The notes: generated by a model from the sequence alone, not told the origin. A stretch of DNA of 64,000 nt from Cryptococcus deneoformans JEC21 (GCF_000091045.1 NC_006683.1:606161-670160), one strand, 5' to 3'. Shown: positions 23,201-33,978, numbered from the stretch's first letter. Numbers and translations: made by a program.

Positions 23201-24762
23201 CCCACCGGTATAATCGGCCGTCCTTGCCATCCCTGTTGCTCTGCGTACGCCCGGTCGACGACGTTGATGCCAGCGCCGCAATCAACGAGTGCTGGGACAG
23301 TGTTTCCGTCAGCCTTGAAACGGCAATTGACCATGATGAGAGGTACTGACCCAGCGAGCGCAGACGAGGCATCCTGTACTAGAGTGTCGGTGACAGGGTC
23401 GACAGCGAAAACGCCGTGGTGGTCGGGCTCGTCGTCGTCGGCAAGGGAGACGAGGTTAGCGACCGGCACGGACGCGGAGGCGTTGGGCGGGGTGGAGGGG
23501 GGGCGGGTTGGGCAGATAAGGCGGTGATGGCCGACAACGCGGCATGAGAAACACGCGTTGATGCTTTGAAGATAGGCGCGGGCAGATCGGCCGGCGTCAC
23601 CGAGGGGGAGCCGTTTGGCGGGGTCGAGCCAGTCGAGCTGTTGTGCAGTGTGGCCTTTCGTGGTGGTGGAGGGGGCGGGGGTGAGTTTGGCAATGAGTGG
23701 AGGCGCGGGGGCGGGAGCGATGACGTTGGCGACGGTTGGTGGGTGGCGGGGGCGTGTCGGCACCTGAAGGAAACGCGCCTCAAGCATGGCGTCATCGATG
23801 ACGTCCATCATGATCTCATATAGGTCGGCCGACGTTGCGGAGAGCACCGTTTTGCCACGTGCGCGGAGAGCAGCTTTGGTGCGGTGAGTAACCAAAGCAT
23901 CGACACCGTCCAATAGCCGGCGGTTGACGTCCACGTCGCTGAGGGGGTCCTCGAAGTCATGAAGAATGCCTTGGTAACTGATAACAAGGTGAAAGAATGC
24001 ATCGAACGCGGCGGGTGTGGTGTCCAAGCAGCGGAGCTGCATGAATCGGTGGCGGAGTTTGGACTCCCAACCGCGGGCGAGAATGTGAGACTTAAGGGAG
24101 ACTTGCCATGCATCCCAAGTTTCGGCGTGTTTGCCATGAAGCTCGAGCCACGTGGTGAACCGGCCGCCCGATTGGGAGATCGAGGTGTTGGCTACAGAAA
24201 TCTTCCACGCGTGCTCAGCCGGGCCGGGGCTCCAGTGTAGGAGGGCGTCACGGAAATAGGTCTCCAAAGCGAGGAGGTGTCGCTGGAGTGCGAACGGGTC
24301 GGCGGAGGAGTGAGTCCCAAGTCGCGGCGGGGAGATCTTGTCCGGGCGGGACCCGCGTGTGGAGGGGGGGACGTGACGGTCGTGGCCGGTGGTGGCTTGA
24401 TCGGCTAGCGCTTGGGTGGAACGGAGGAGTCCGGCAACAATAGATTTAAGCTCGTCGATCTCAGGAACGGCTGGGCCGGAAAAGGCAGTGGTGAGGCCCG
24501 GGGTCTTTCGGTAGATTGCACCCGTGGTATCGTGTACAGGGGTTGCGTAGTTTACCATCTTTTCGTCGGGTAGATCAGGCACCGAAGGCACCGCGTTTGA
24601 AGTTGTGGGCGAAGCCAAATTTTCTCCGGAGCCCGCGGACGATAGGTGGTCGTCCGTGAATGTGCCGAAGATGGGAACGCCAGTGGGGTGATGCCCGATG
24701 ATGGGACGGGAAGTCACCTCGTCGTACGCAATGATGGGTTGGCCCTGAGAATCGAACGCCAT
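20225..24762 (-). pseudogene. Element 4 gag-pol, C-terminally truncated
   Basis: The real start is ATG 24760-24762 (MAFDSQGQP); the frame further upstream is open only through leader and LTR. The protein of about 1512 residues has a Gag with knuckle CFSCRVVGHHRLIC, a protease whose active triplet reads DCGA (VDCGAGINVVD) instead of DTG/DSG, reverse transcriptase (YVDDIIIWG), RNase H (LFTDASNTGLG) and integrase with a zinc domain (HNAMGHFG, CPAC) and D,D-35-E core ending TDGISER. It stops being element sequence after AKFMPRWEG, where the LTR of element 3 starts, so the C-terminal tail is lost. No internal nonsense codon was seen. It is most like element 1 in pol, although the LTRs are unrelated. 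Confidence 0.9.
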
Positions 24763-24824
24763 GATGTATGTTGATGTGGTGGAGTGTGGTGTGAATTGAT
24801 TTGGGTAATGAGTTTGAAAAAAAG

Positions 24825-25766
24825 TGTAAGGTCCGGACAATAGACCTTCACTGTACTGTTGGGGCTAGCTCGGAGGGACAAGGCTTGGAGAGAACTGGTG
24901 GGCTCTTAGGGCTGGCAGGGCTCGAGGCTTAACTTCGGACTGGAGAGAAGCAAACAAGATCCCAAATGCATATGCTGATTATGTCCTATCAGCGACTAGT
25001 AAAGGAGACAAGATGAAGAATTGATAGGGACAAGAGGAGAAGGCAAGGTACTTGTGACTGTAAAGTCGGAAGAAGGAAAGGTTGAACACAACAAGGATAA
25101 AAGAAATAAGGAATTTGTGTGAAACCCAAAGAGCCCGAAGCTTACCTGATTATGTCCTATCAGCGACTAGTAAAGGAGACAAGATGAAGAATTGATAGGG
25201 ACACTGATCAGGATTAGCCAGGGGGTCTGAGGGGAGAAGGTAATTAGTAGAGAGCTCTGCTTACAGAGGAGAAGGCAAGGTACTTGTGACTGTAAAGTCG
25301 GAAGAAGGAAAGGTTGAACACAACAAGGATAAAAGAATAAAGGAATTTGTGTGTCAACCTTTCCATGCACTTTGCCTTCGCTCTCGAAACCAGTCGCGAC
25401 CAAAGCCCGGTAAACACCGGGGCTTGTGGCATGAAAAATCGGACAAGAAACTCGGACTTAGGACGAGAAATGGAAGAGAAAACAAGAAGAGAAAAAGCGG
25501 AAGTAAAATGATGCACGTGACCTGGGAGGGAGAGTGCGGATGCAATTTGACGCGCGCGACTTGGAGGAAAGGAGCGGAAGTAAATTGAGACGCGGCTCGG
25601 AGAAACAGGGGAAAAATAAAGCATGTGACCTGGGAAAGGGAGCGCGGATGCAATTTGACGCGCGCAACTTGGAGGAAGAAGCGGAAGCAATTGAAACACG
25701 GCTCGAAATTAGAAGCTGGGGAAGGTGGTGACCGTGGGTCACTGGGTCGGAGGCTAGCCTCTTACA
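24825..25766 (-). repeat. 5' LTR region of element 4, internally rearranged
   Basis: It starts TGTAAGGTCCGG next to the leader and runs to CTCTTACA. Internal repeats: 24976-25031 recurs at 25147-25202 (56 bases) and 25034-25105 recurs at 25266-25337 (72 bases), interleaved with unique pieces. A second LTR-like end, CTCTGCTTACA, occurs at 25265. A further imperfect tandem pair of about 105 bases (about 25510-25610 and 25620-25720) shares GGATGCAATTTGACGCGCG. Whether this is one LTR of 942 bases or a shorter LTR disturbed by an insertion cannot be decided here. Confidence 0.65.
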
Positions 25767-26174
25767 GAAATGAGGTTCGAGAAAGCGTTCGAGGAGAGCG
25801 TTCGTAGAGGTGTAAGATAGTTATAGTTGTCTGAATGGACGCAAACTAGCACCGGAATATGCATTAAGTTTGCTAGGTAAAAGGAGAACTATAACTATGT
25901 ACCAATATATATATATATATATATATGAATGTATGAGGAAACAAACAGAAGTCCATCAAAAAAAGGGGCAGAGATCCGGCGAAGTCCGCTGCCGCGTTTC
26001 GGAAGCAATTTGCTGGTCCTATGCATGAGAATAAATATCATGCATAGGATAAGGCCGGACAGAGCTCGATGCCGCGTTTCGGCATCAAATCTCACCTACC
26101 AACATCGACCAATGCATAGGGATAAATCCTATCATATGGTGAGAACGAGTGGTGGTAAGGGCTCTGCACTTACA
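25767..26174 (-). repeat. Truncated 3' LTR of element 5
   Basis: It matches 31326-31734 and ends CACTTACA. The first 57 bases of the full LTR (31269-31325) are absent at the junction with element 4. Confidence 0.85.
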
Positions 26175-26533
26175 CTCTCCCCCGCCCAGATGAGAGCCAG
26201 GGGAAGACTCGACCGGATCAAAGAGATAAAGAAAGAATTAAGAGATAAGGCAAAGGAACGTAAAATTGAAAAGAAGAGAATAGGGGCAAAAGAACGAACG
26301 ATCACCAGGCCGTGGGGACTGCCAGCGCCCCCCTGTCAACACGTTACTTTCCAAATCCATCCACGTTGGAAGGACTGGGCAGGAGAACACTCTGTGAGAA
26401 AGTCCTGTTAATTTAGTCTTGCTGAGCGCAAGCCAGGGAAAAAAACCAATAATGGCCAAAAAACCCACAGAGAAACGCAAACAGCCCCCCAGACACGTGT
26501 ACAAAGGAAAACAGGAGCAAACAGGGAGGGGAC

Positions 26534-29500
26534 TCACAAGGCCAGCTCGTCGTCGCCTATATATTCATCATATAAGGCCCGGAAACCATCGTGTGTACGC
26601 AAGTCGTCGAGATTCCTCCATTGACCATTAGGACCGTCGCCGCTGAGTACTACCCGGAGTTGTCTATGACCGCGATACACTCGATCATCCAGGATTTGAA
26701 GAATGCTGCGACGTCCAGTGTCCGATTGGTGGGTTACCGGTGATGTTTGATGAAACCTAGGCGATGACAGATAAGGCTTAAGGAGATGACCATGGAATTT
26801 TGGGTATGTCTGGTCATTCATGTGAAGACGGTAAACTGAGAGGGCGGGGTTAGCTTCTTGTACCTGGTAAGGCCCCTGGAAGCGGGGGAAGAACTTAGCA
26901 GCGCGATATTCCCCGTCTCCAGCATGAAATTCCTTCAACCTATTTCGGGTATCCAACCACACCCAATCCCCAACCTTGTAGCCTACTTCCGGACGGCGAT
27001 GGCGATTGGCCTGGACGGCCATACGATGTTTCGCCAAAATGAGGTTATCGCGGGCGTCGGCGAGCGAGAGGTCAGTGCGATCCGCAGCGAGAGTCCATTC
27101 AGCCCGTGTAGGAAGAGACGCCTGGATGAAGGAGGGAGGTCGGGGAAGGCTTGGAAGGGTACGTAGTCGGCGACCAAAGACCAGTTGTGCCGGAGAGAAA
27201 CCTGTGGAACGTCTGACAGTATTATTCATGGCTTGGGAAACACGAGGAAGGTACTTAACCCAAGATTTGCCATGTTGGTCCACCCAGCTACGAAGGAGTT
27301 GAACTACCGTCTTGTTCGTATGCTCCGAGGCGCCGTCGGTTTGCGGATGGAAAGCCGTGGACATTTTGAGCTTGATGTTCTGCTGCTCCCAGAGGGTCGT
27401 CCAAAATCGTGAGGTAAATAGTGTATCGCGATCGGACGTAATAGAGAGCGGGAGGCCATAGCGAGAAACCCATCTGTCCCAAACCAAGATAGCAAGGTCG
27501 CGAGCGTTAATACTGGTAGAACATGGAACCAATTCAATGAACCCGGTTAGTCTATCCGTGATCGTGAAAAGATAGTCATGTCCGCCGGAAGAAGGGAGTG
27601 GTCCCACAAAATCGATAGCGATGTCATCAAATTTATCGCGTGGGACCGGGAGCAGATGCAAAGGACCAGCCGGTTTCGTCGTAGGGGCATTTGCCTGTTG
27701 ACATAAGTGACATGCACGGACAAACTCACGGACATCCTTGGACATTGTCTCCCAAAAGTATCCACTCCTGAGTATCTCCATAGTTTTCTCCACACCCAGA
27801 TGTCTAGCAGTTCCCTCATGTGCTTGCCGCATAAGTTCCTCACGAAGGGTATTAACGTCCGGGATACATAAACGGTTGTCAACAAGGAGGAGTTGGTGTG
27901 TATCATGATTATGGAGGGTAACACCTGGAGCAGTAGACGGATCAGCAAGCCATTCTTTGAATAATACATCACCTTGATAACCCTGCACAATCGCACGAAG
28001 GGTGTCCGGATCCAAAGTGGGCTCGTATGTCATTGTGGCATGAACTGAAACCGGTGATTGATCCAGAGAGGGGTCGGCAGGTTCGGGGGCGTCCGAAGGA
28101 GCATGACGAGAGAGGTAATCGGCGAGAGTATTGAACTCCCCTTTGATATATTCGATGCGGAGGTCGAAATCCTTCAGAGTACTCAGCCACTGAAGCTGAC
28201 GGGGAGAGAGATTACGTTGACCTAGGAACCATTGAAGGGTAAAGTGATCGCAGTAGACGTGGACTGGAATGCCGTATAGCAGAGGGCGCCAATGATCGAG
28301 GGCATTAATAATCGCCAGCAGCTCACGGTCGTGTACCGGATAGTTCCGTTGTGCACTATTGAAGGTGCACGAATCGTAGGCCACGGGCTGGGCGGACTCC
28401 CGAGAGGTACCAACACCAATCCAAGCGCCAGTACCTGTGTTGGAAGCGTCGGTGAATAGAAAAACCTGCTGCTTTCCCGCTTTGACAGCATCATAATCGA
28501 TAACGGCAAGACAGGGGACAGTACTCACCATGCGTCGAGTCGCTTCAAAGGCCGCCTTCTCCGCAGGGCCGAACGACCATCTCCAACCAGTCCATCCCTC
28601 GGGGAGGTGTCCCTTATGCATCTTGACAGCCTTGTAGTAAGCTTTTTCAGCCGCCGCATTCGGAGGAAGAGTGGCATGAAGCACGGCGGTGTGGTCGGCC
28701 AGGTTTGGTACGAAATCGCGAAGGTAGTTAACGAGACCAAGGAACGAGTGGAGTTGGTGAGAATTGACTGGGAGGGGGAACTGCTTGACGCGTGCGATTT
28801 TGGCAGGGTCGGGCAGAATCTGTCCGGGGCGGATGATGTGGCCTAAGAACGCTACTTCGTCGAGGAACAGCTTTGACTTCTCATGCGAACAGCGAAGACC
28901 ACTTCGACGTAGGGCAGAAAGAACACTCACAATATTATCATGCAGGTCCTTCGCATCCTTCCCCCAGATGATGATATCGTCCACGTAAGCCTCGCAACAT
29001 TCCCCAGTTAAACCTTGTAACGCCTCATTAATGCGACGCTGTTGAGCGGCCGGCACGTTCCGGATCCCTTGAGGCATTACCACCCACTCTAGGAGACCGA
29101 GAGGAGTGGTGATAGCGGTTTTCGGGATGTCCTCCTCCTTCATTAGCGTTTGGAAAAAGGCATCCTTACAGTCAAGTTTTGCGAAAATCTTGCCCTTCCT
29201 GGCGGCACGGTGGAGGATATCCTGGACATTCCCCATAGGGTACATGTCGGGGACCGTGACATTGTTCAGAGCGCGGAAATCGCAGACCATTCTGAATTTG
29301 CCATTACCTTTGGACACGAGGAACGCCGGGGAGGCCCAAGGGGAACTGGAATAGCGAAGACGACCTGCATTCAGATGCTCTAACAGCATCTCGCGGAAAC
29401 GAGGGAGCAGGGCTTCGGGTACGCGGTAAGGCGCCGAGTGTTTGGGAGTGGCGCCATGTTTGAGATTAATTTCGAAATGGATACCCGATCTGGTCCTTGA

Positions 29501-31225
29501 TATGGTGGGGAAGTTTCGTACGTCGCCTAGGTCATCACAAAAGACATCGTGAAACTCGGCCTGGAGACGACGCAGGACGTCTGTCAGACTGTGAGAATCT
29601 GCGGCCGCGGTCGCATGCGGAGTTGTCGGGTGGATCTCCGTGTGGTGTAGCCTAGTAGCGGAGACAAGCTCCGAAGGGGACGCGTCATCCTTTCGCAGTC
29701 CTAACGCAGATAGGTTCGCGCCTCCAGCCTCCAATAGGTGAACAAGGGAGGTTGTATCCGCCAATAAACCGTGCCGAGCAAGGAAGTTAAGCCCTAAGAT
29801 ACCATCATACGTTCCGTGCAAATCCATCACCACACCGTTTATTTGATACATCCTGTCGCCTAGAGAAAACGAGCCGATAACTGTATCGGTGACTATGGGA
29901 CCTGCCTTTCCACCAGCTAACCTAACTCTCATCCGTACGGCACCTGTCTTCACCGACCATCCCAGCCTCGCTGCCAGCTTTGGATCCACGAAGGTCGTGG
30001 ACGCCCCTGTGTCGATTAGGAGCCTAATGAGACGAGCTGGCCAGAGGTCATCAGCCGGGATCGGAACGGATATAGCAAGAAGAGGGTGGAAAAGGGCGTA
30101 CGAAGAGTCTTGAATAGGTTCGGCGACTGACGGAATAGTTTGCGCAAGAGCGAGGTACGCTGAAGTGGTATCCCCAGCAGTTAACTCGGTCTCCAGCTGA
30201 TTCACCTTAGGCTGAGTATGGTGCGTACGACTGGGGCATTGTGGGTGTTGGTGACCAATCTTGCGGCAGTCGAAACAACGGTTCTCTTGGCGGAATACAT
30301 TACGAATGTACCGACCGGCTGGCGAACGATAATAAGGGAGCGGGTGGGCAGGATCATAATAGTAATTGACCGGCTGAGGAAGTTGAGCAGAGTCCGAGGA
30401 TCGAGAGGCGGAAGAAGCAGGAGTCTTAATAGGGCGCGGTACGTGTTGAGAGGCTGCATCTTCATGTGCGATTCGTTCAATATGATTGCTAATCAACACA
30501 CGTAGACCATCCAAATCGTTCGTGTGAAATCCGGGCTCATCCACTAGGCGGAGAAAAAGGCGCTCGGGACAAGCAGCACAGTAGAGGCGAGCAATTTCGT
30601 GGTCGAGGGGATAGTGGTGGGTACCATGAAGATGGCTGCGATGAAGAATAACAGCATTGTCGAATTTTCGCCACGCATTGGGAGAAACCTCTTGAAGTGA
30701 GAGACGGAATAAGGTACGAGACTCCCGATACTCCCAGTGTGAAGGCATGGCCTTAGCTTTGAAAGCAACTGACCAGTCTTGCCAAGTACTCCTCCCATCC
30801 TCCTCCATACGGCGGCCCTCGTGTTCGACCTAACCAACTAAGCCAGCACAGTCTATTGAATTGTTGGCCAACTCAATTACAGTAATTCACCTTCGCGCCT
30901 CAAGCTCCTCATCATCAGAAGGAGTCAATAAGCTGTTTGTTCGAAGTAGTTGTTGTAGGCGACGAAGATGAGTCAATACGCTGTCTGCATTCCCCAGGGG
31001 ACCTTGGAAACGGGGAATGTCTGAGGGCTTAGGTAGAGGAAGACCCCGAGGATTGTACCGATCTTTAACCGTTGACTGTTTTTGTTGTTTGAGCAGTAAC
31101 TCGGTAAGGAGTGAAAGTGTGTTGTCCTGCTTCTGGGCACGGCCAACTAGGCACTCCAAAAGCGCTGCAGTAGGAGATTCGGAAGGTGAGTCCTCCACTG
31201 CTCCTTTAGTGGGTTTCGGCGGCAT
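26534..31225 (-). pseudogene. Element 5 gag-pol with two nonsense codons in gag
   Basis: The frame starts at MPPKPTKG (ATG ending 31225) and reads in one frame to TGA 26534-26536, except for two stops: TGA at 30887-30889, where element 2 has arginine in RRRVTVIEL, and TAG at 30830-30832, where element 2 has tryptophan in GLVGWVEQ. Both fit single C:G to T:A transitions. Downstream everything is open: knuckle CFDCRKIGHQHPQC, protease DTGAS, reverse transcriptase YVDDIIIWG, RNase H LFTDAS, integrase with TDGASEH (Arg to His after the catalytic Glu) and the chromodomain-like C-terminus. An internal start at 30808 could yield most of the polyprotein, but without the N-terminus of Gag. Confidence 0.92.
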
Positions 31226-31268
31226 CGTAGATATTGCGATTTGTGGGAAAGGCTAGTTTGAAAAAAAG

Positions 31269-31734
31269 TGTAGGCACTGTTGGTGCCTCACTGCGTTCAG
31301 ACAGGGTTCGTTGAGCGTTCGAGAGGAAATGAGGTTTGAGAAAGCGTTCGAGGAGAGCATTCATAGAGGTGTAAAATAGTTATAGTTGTCTGAATGGACG
31401 CAAACTAGCACTGGAATATGCATTAAGTTTGTTAGGAAAAGAAGAACTATAATTATGTGCCAATATATATATATATATATATGAATGTATGAAGAAACAA
31501 ACAGAAGTCCATCGAAAAAAGGGGCAGAGCGTTTCGGAAGCAATTGCCGGTCCTATGCATGGGGATAAAATATCATGCATAGGGCAGAGGCCGGACAGAG
31601 CTCGATGCCGCGTTTCGGCGTAGTCTGAAAGACGCATTTCGGCATCAAATCTCACTTACCAACATCGACCAATGCATAGGAATAAATCCTACCATATGGT
31701 GAGAACAAGTGGTGGTAAGGGCTCTGCACTTACA
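31269..31734 (-). repeat. 5' LTR of element 5 (466 bases)
   Basis: Ends are TGTAGGCACTG and CACTTACA. The half near the leader is distinct from the element 2 LTR, while the far part (GTCCATCGAAAAAAGGGG onward) is shared. In element sense it is followed by CTTTTTTTCAAACTAGC. Confidence 0.9.
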
Positions 31735-31966
31735 CACAAGTACCTTGCCTTCTCCTCTTGTTCCTATCAATTCTTCATCTTGTCTCCTTTACTAGTCGCT
31801 GATAGGACATAATCAGCATATGCATTTGGGATCTTGTTTGCTTCTCTCCAGTCCGAAGTTAAGCCTCGAGCCCTGCCAGCCCTAAGAGCCCACCAGTTCT
31901 CTCCAAGCCTTGTCCCTCCAAGCTAGCCCCACCAGTTCAGTGAAGGTCTATTGTCCGGACCTTACA
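31735..31966 (+). repeat. Family-4 LTR fragment, inverted relative to element 4
   Basis: This is the reverse complement of about 24825-25056, ending GGACCTTACA. It is cut on the left by element 5 and joined on the right directly to a family-4 gag relic, without the leader that follows a 5' LTR. It is therefore the end of a 3' or solo LTR inserted into that gag. Confidence 0.8.
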
Positions 31967-32660
31967 TGGAGGGCAGCTTTGGTGCAGTGAGTAACCAAGG
32001 CATCGACACCGTCCAATAGCCAGCGGCTGACATCCACGTTGCTGAGAGGGTCCTCAAAGTCGCGAAGAATACCTTGGTAACTAATAACGAGGTGAAAGAA
32101 TGCATCGAACGCTGCAGGAGTGGTGTCCAAACAATGGAGCTGCATGAATTTGTGGTGGAGTTTGTGCTCCCAGCCGCAGGCGAGAATGTGAGACTTCAGG
32201 GAGACTTACCATGCATCCCAGGTCTCCGCGTGTTTGCCATGGAGTTCAAGCCATGTGGTGAAATGGCTGCCCGATTGGGAGATCGAAGTATTCGCCACAG
32301 AAATCTTCCACGCCTGTTCAGCTGATCCGGGGCTCCAATGTAGGAGAGTGTCACGGAAATAGGTCTCCAAGGCGAGGAGGTGTCGCTGGAGAGCGAACGG
32401 GTCGGCGGGGGAGTGAGTCCCAAGTCTCGGCAGAGAGATCTTGTCCAGGCGGGACCCGTGTGTGGAGGGGGGGACATGACGGTCATGGCTGGTGGTGGCT
32501 TGATCGGCTAGTGCTTGGGTGGAACGGAGGAGTCCAGCGACAATAGACTTGAGCTCATCGATCTCAGGAACGGCCGTGCCGGAAAAGGCAGAGGCGGGGC
32601 CCAGGGTCTTTCGGTAGATTGCACCCGTGGTGTCATGTACAGGGGTGGTGTCAGATGTAG
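31967..32660 (-). pseudogene. Family-4 gag fragment with a nonsense codon
   Basis: It is homologous to residues about 74-330 of the element 4 Gag (matches such as TPVHDTTGAIYRKT and GILRDFEDPLS). One frame runs through, except TAA at 32206-32208, where element 4 has CAA (glutamine) after WDAW. Similarity begins abruptly near 32650, so the N-terminus is missing; the other end is cut by the LTR fragment at 31966. It is a dead relic. Confidence 0.85.
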
Positions 32661-32802
32661 AGTTGTCTAGAGAGAGCTTGAGCACGCAGTGTCGATTGCC
32701 AGAGATGTCTAAGTTGCATGAAAACTATTCTACAATCCTTTTTCTTTATTTGTTTCAATACCACAAGTGTTCTAGCTTATGTAATTTGATCTTCCCTTTT
32801 TC

Positions 32803-32922
32803 CCATGCCTCCACCAACAATTCCCATGCCTCCACCAGCAATCCCATGCCTCCACCAGCATTTCCCATGCCTCCACCAGCAATTCCCATGCCTCCACCAG
32901 CAATTCCCATGCCTCCAGATCC
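32803..32922. repeat. Minisatellite, about six units of 18-20 bases
   Basis: The unit is close to CCCATGCCTCCACCAGCAAT, with length changes of one or two bases between units. It lies between the family-4 gag relic and the 3' end of an inverted element. One frame reads MPPPAIP-type repeats, but unit-length changes shift the frame, so it is not considered coding. Confidence 0.85.
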
Positions 32923-32947
32923 AGGTTGGATCAATCATTCTGACACC

Positions 32948-33571
32948 ATGGCCTGGTGATCGTTCGTTCTTTTGCCCCTATTCTCTCCTTTTCAATTTTA
33001 CGTTCCTTTGCCTTTTCTCTTAATTCTTTCTTTTAGCCTTTGATTGGGTCGAGTCTTCCCCTGGCTCTCATCTGGATGGGGGAGAGTGTAAGTGCAGAGC
33101 CCTTACCACCACTTGTTCTCACCATATGGTAGGATTTATTCCTATGCATTGGTCGATGTTGGTAAGTGAGATTTGATGCCGAAACGCGTCTTTCGGACTA
33201 CGCCAAAACGCGGCATCGAGCTCTGTCTGGCCTCTGCCCTATGCATGATATTTTATTCCCATGCATAGGACTGGCAACTGCTTCCGAAACGTGGCAGTGG
33301 ACTTCGCCGGATCTCTGCCCCTTTTTCCATGGACTTCTGTTTGTTTCTTCATACATTCATATATATATATATATTGGCACATAGTTATAGTTCTTCTTTT
33401 ACTCAGCAAACTTAATGCATATTCCAGTGCTAAGTTTGCATCCATTCAGACAACTATAACTATTTTACACCTCTACGAACGCTCTCCTCGAACGCTTTTC
33501 TCGAACCTCATTTCCTCTCGAATGCTCAACGAACCCGGTCCGAACACAGTGAGGCACCCACAGTGCCTACA
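32948..33571 (+). mobile_element. 3' end of an element 2/5-type retrotransposon, inverted orientation
   Basis: Positions 32948-33086 match the 3' untranslated region and purine tract (GGGGGAGAG) of elements 2 and 5 in plus orientation, and 33087-33571 is a complete 485-base LTR (TGTAAGTGCAG to GTGCCTACA). The rest of the element is absent; the left edge meets the minisatellite. The LTR is opposite to the element 5 LTR at 31269-31734, forming a long inverted repeat. Confidence 0.85.
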
Positions 33572-33967
33572 TCTATGTACAAACACTCCAGGAGACCGTG
33601 GCAAATAATGGGCTCTCTTCTGATGGATGCTTACCTGGGCAGGGCATCAATATAATCTCTATGTACTGTTCTGCCCAGTCAGCACTTCATCAGGAGGAGC
33701 AAGCATGAAAAACACCCACCAAACACTCCAGGAGACCACAGCAAATAATGGGTTCTCTTCTGATGGATGGGGAAGAAGAGAAACCTCCAGAAGAATCTGC
33801 GGTCTTATATCGCCAGGTGTTTGGGATGGCATGGGAAAAAAACAAGCATGGGAAAATCTCGACATGCACGGCCGAGGCCATGTGGGTACCTACCAATGTC
33901 ATCCAATGCATAGGAATAATTCCTACCATGGATGAGAACAATTGGTGGTGAGGGCTCGGCCCTTACA
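33572..33967 (-). repeat. Diverged LTR-like sequence with an internal direct repeat
   Basis: Read on the minus strand from 33967 it starts TGTAAGGGCCGAGCCC and parallels the element 2 LTR start (CACCA, TTGTTCTCA, GGTAGGA, TATTCCTATGCATTGG) with many differences. Inside, about 50 bases near 33579-33630 recur near 33717-33770 (ACACTCCAGGAGACC, then TCTTCTGATGGATG). It is probably an old LTR of a related, otherwise unseen family. Confidence 0.55.
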
Positions 33968-33978
33968 AAGATGTTGCA

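Larger units (their letters stand above)
20225..25766 (-). mobile_element. Element 4: family-4 Ty3/Gypsy element lacking its 3' end
   Basis: A minus-strand element with a long, rearranged 5' LTR (about 24825-25766), a short leader and a gag-pol frame cut at 20225 by element 3. The last about 125 residues of pol expected from element 1, the purine tract and the 3' LTR are missing. On the right, the LTR end CTCTTACA (25766) abuts a truncated LTR of element 5, so element 4 probably inserted into element 5's LTR. Confidence 0.82.
25767..31734 (-). mobile_element. Element 5: chimeric Ty3/Gypsy element
   Basis: A minus-strand element with a 5' LTR at 31269-31734, gag-pol 26534-31225 and a 3' LTR of 408 bases lacking its first about 57 (25767-26174). 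The region from reverse transcriptase to the 3' LTR is nearly identical to element 2, while gag, protease, leader and part of the LTR are clearly diverged. The left end is cut at the LTR end of element 4, and the right end lies in an inverted family-4 LTR fragment, so no target duplication can be read. Confidence 0.85.

Noticed and set aside
24763..24840. Longer N-terminus for element 4 Gag (MSGPYTFFQ)
   Set aside because: It begins at a TTG in the LTR and reads through the T-rich priming tract; the first ATG in the leader is at 24760-24762.
25244..25742. Long minus-strand open frames of up to 151 residues
   Set aside because: They lie in the repetitive LTR of element 4, overlap in several frames and have no coding signature.
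32805..33023. Open frame with MPPPAIP-type repeats as a Pro-rich protein gene
   Set aside because: Unit lengths vary and shift the frame within the array, and the frame then runs into the 3' untranslated part of a retrotransposon.
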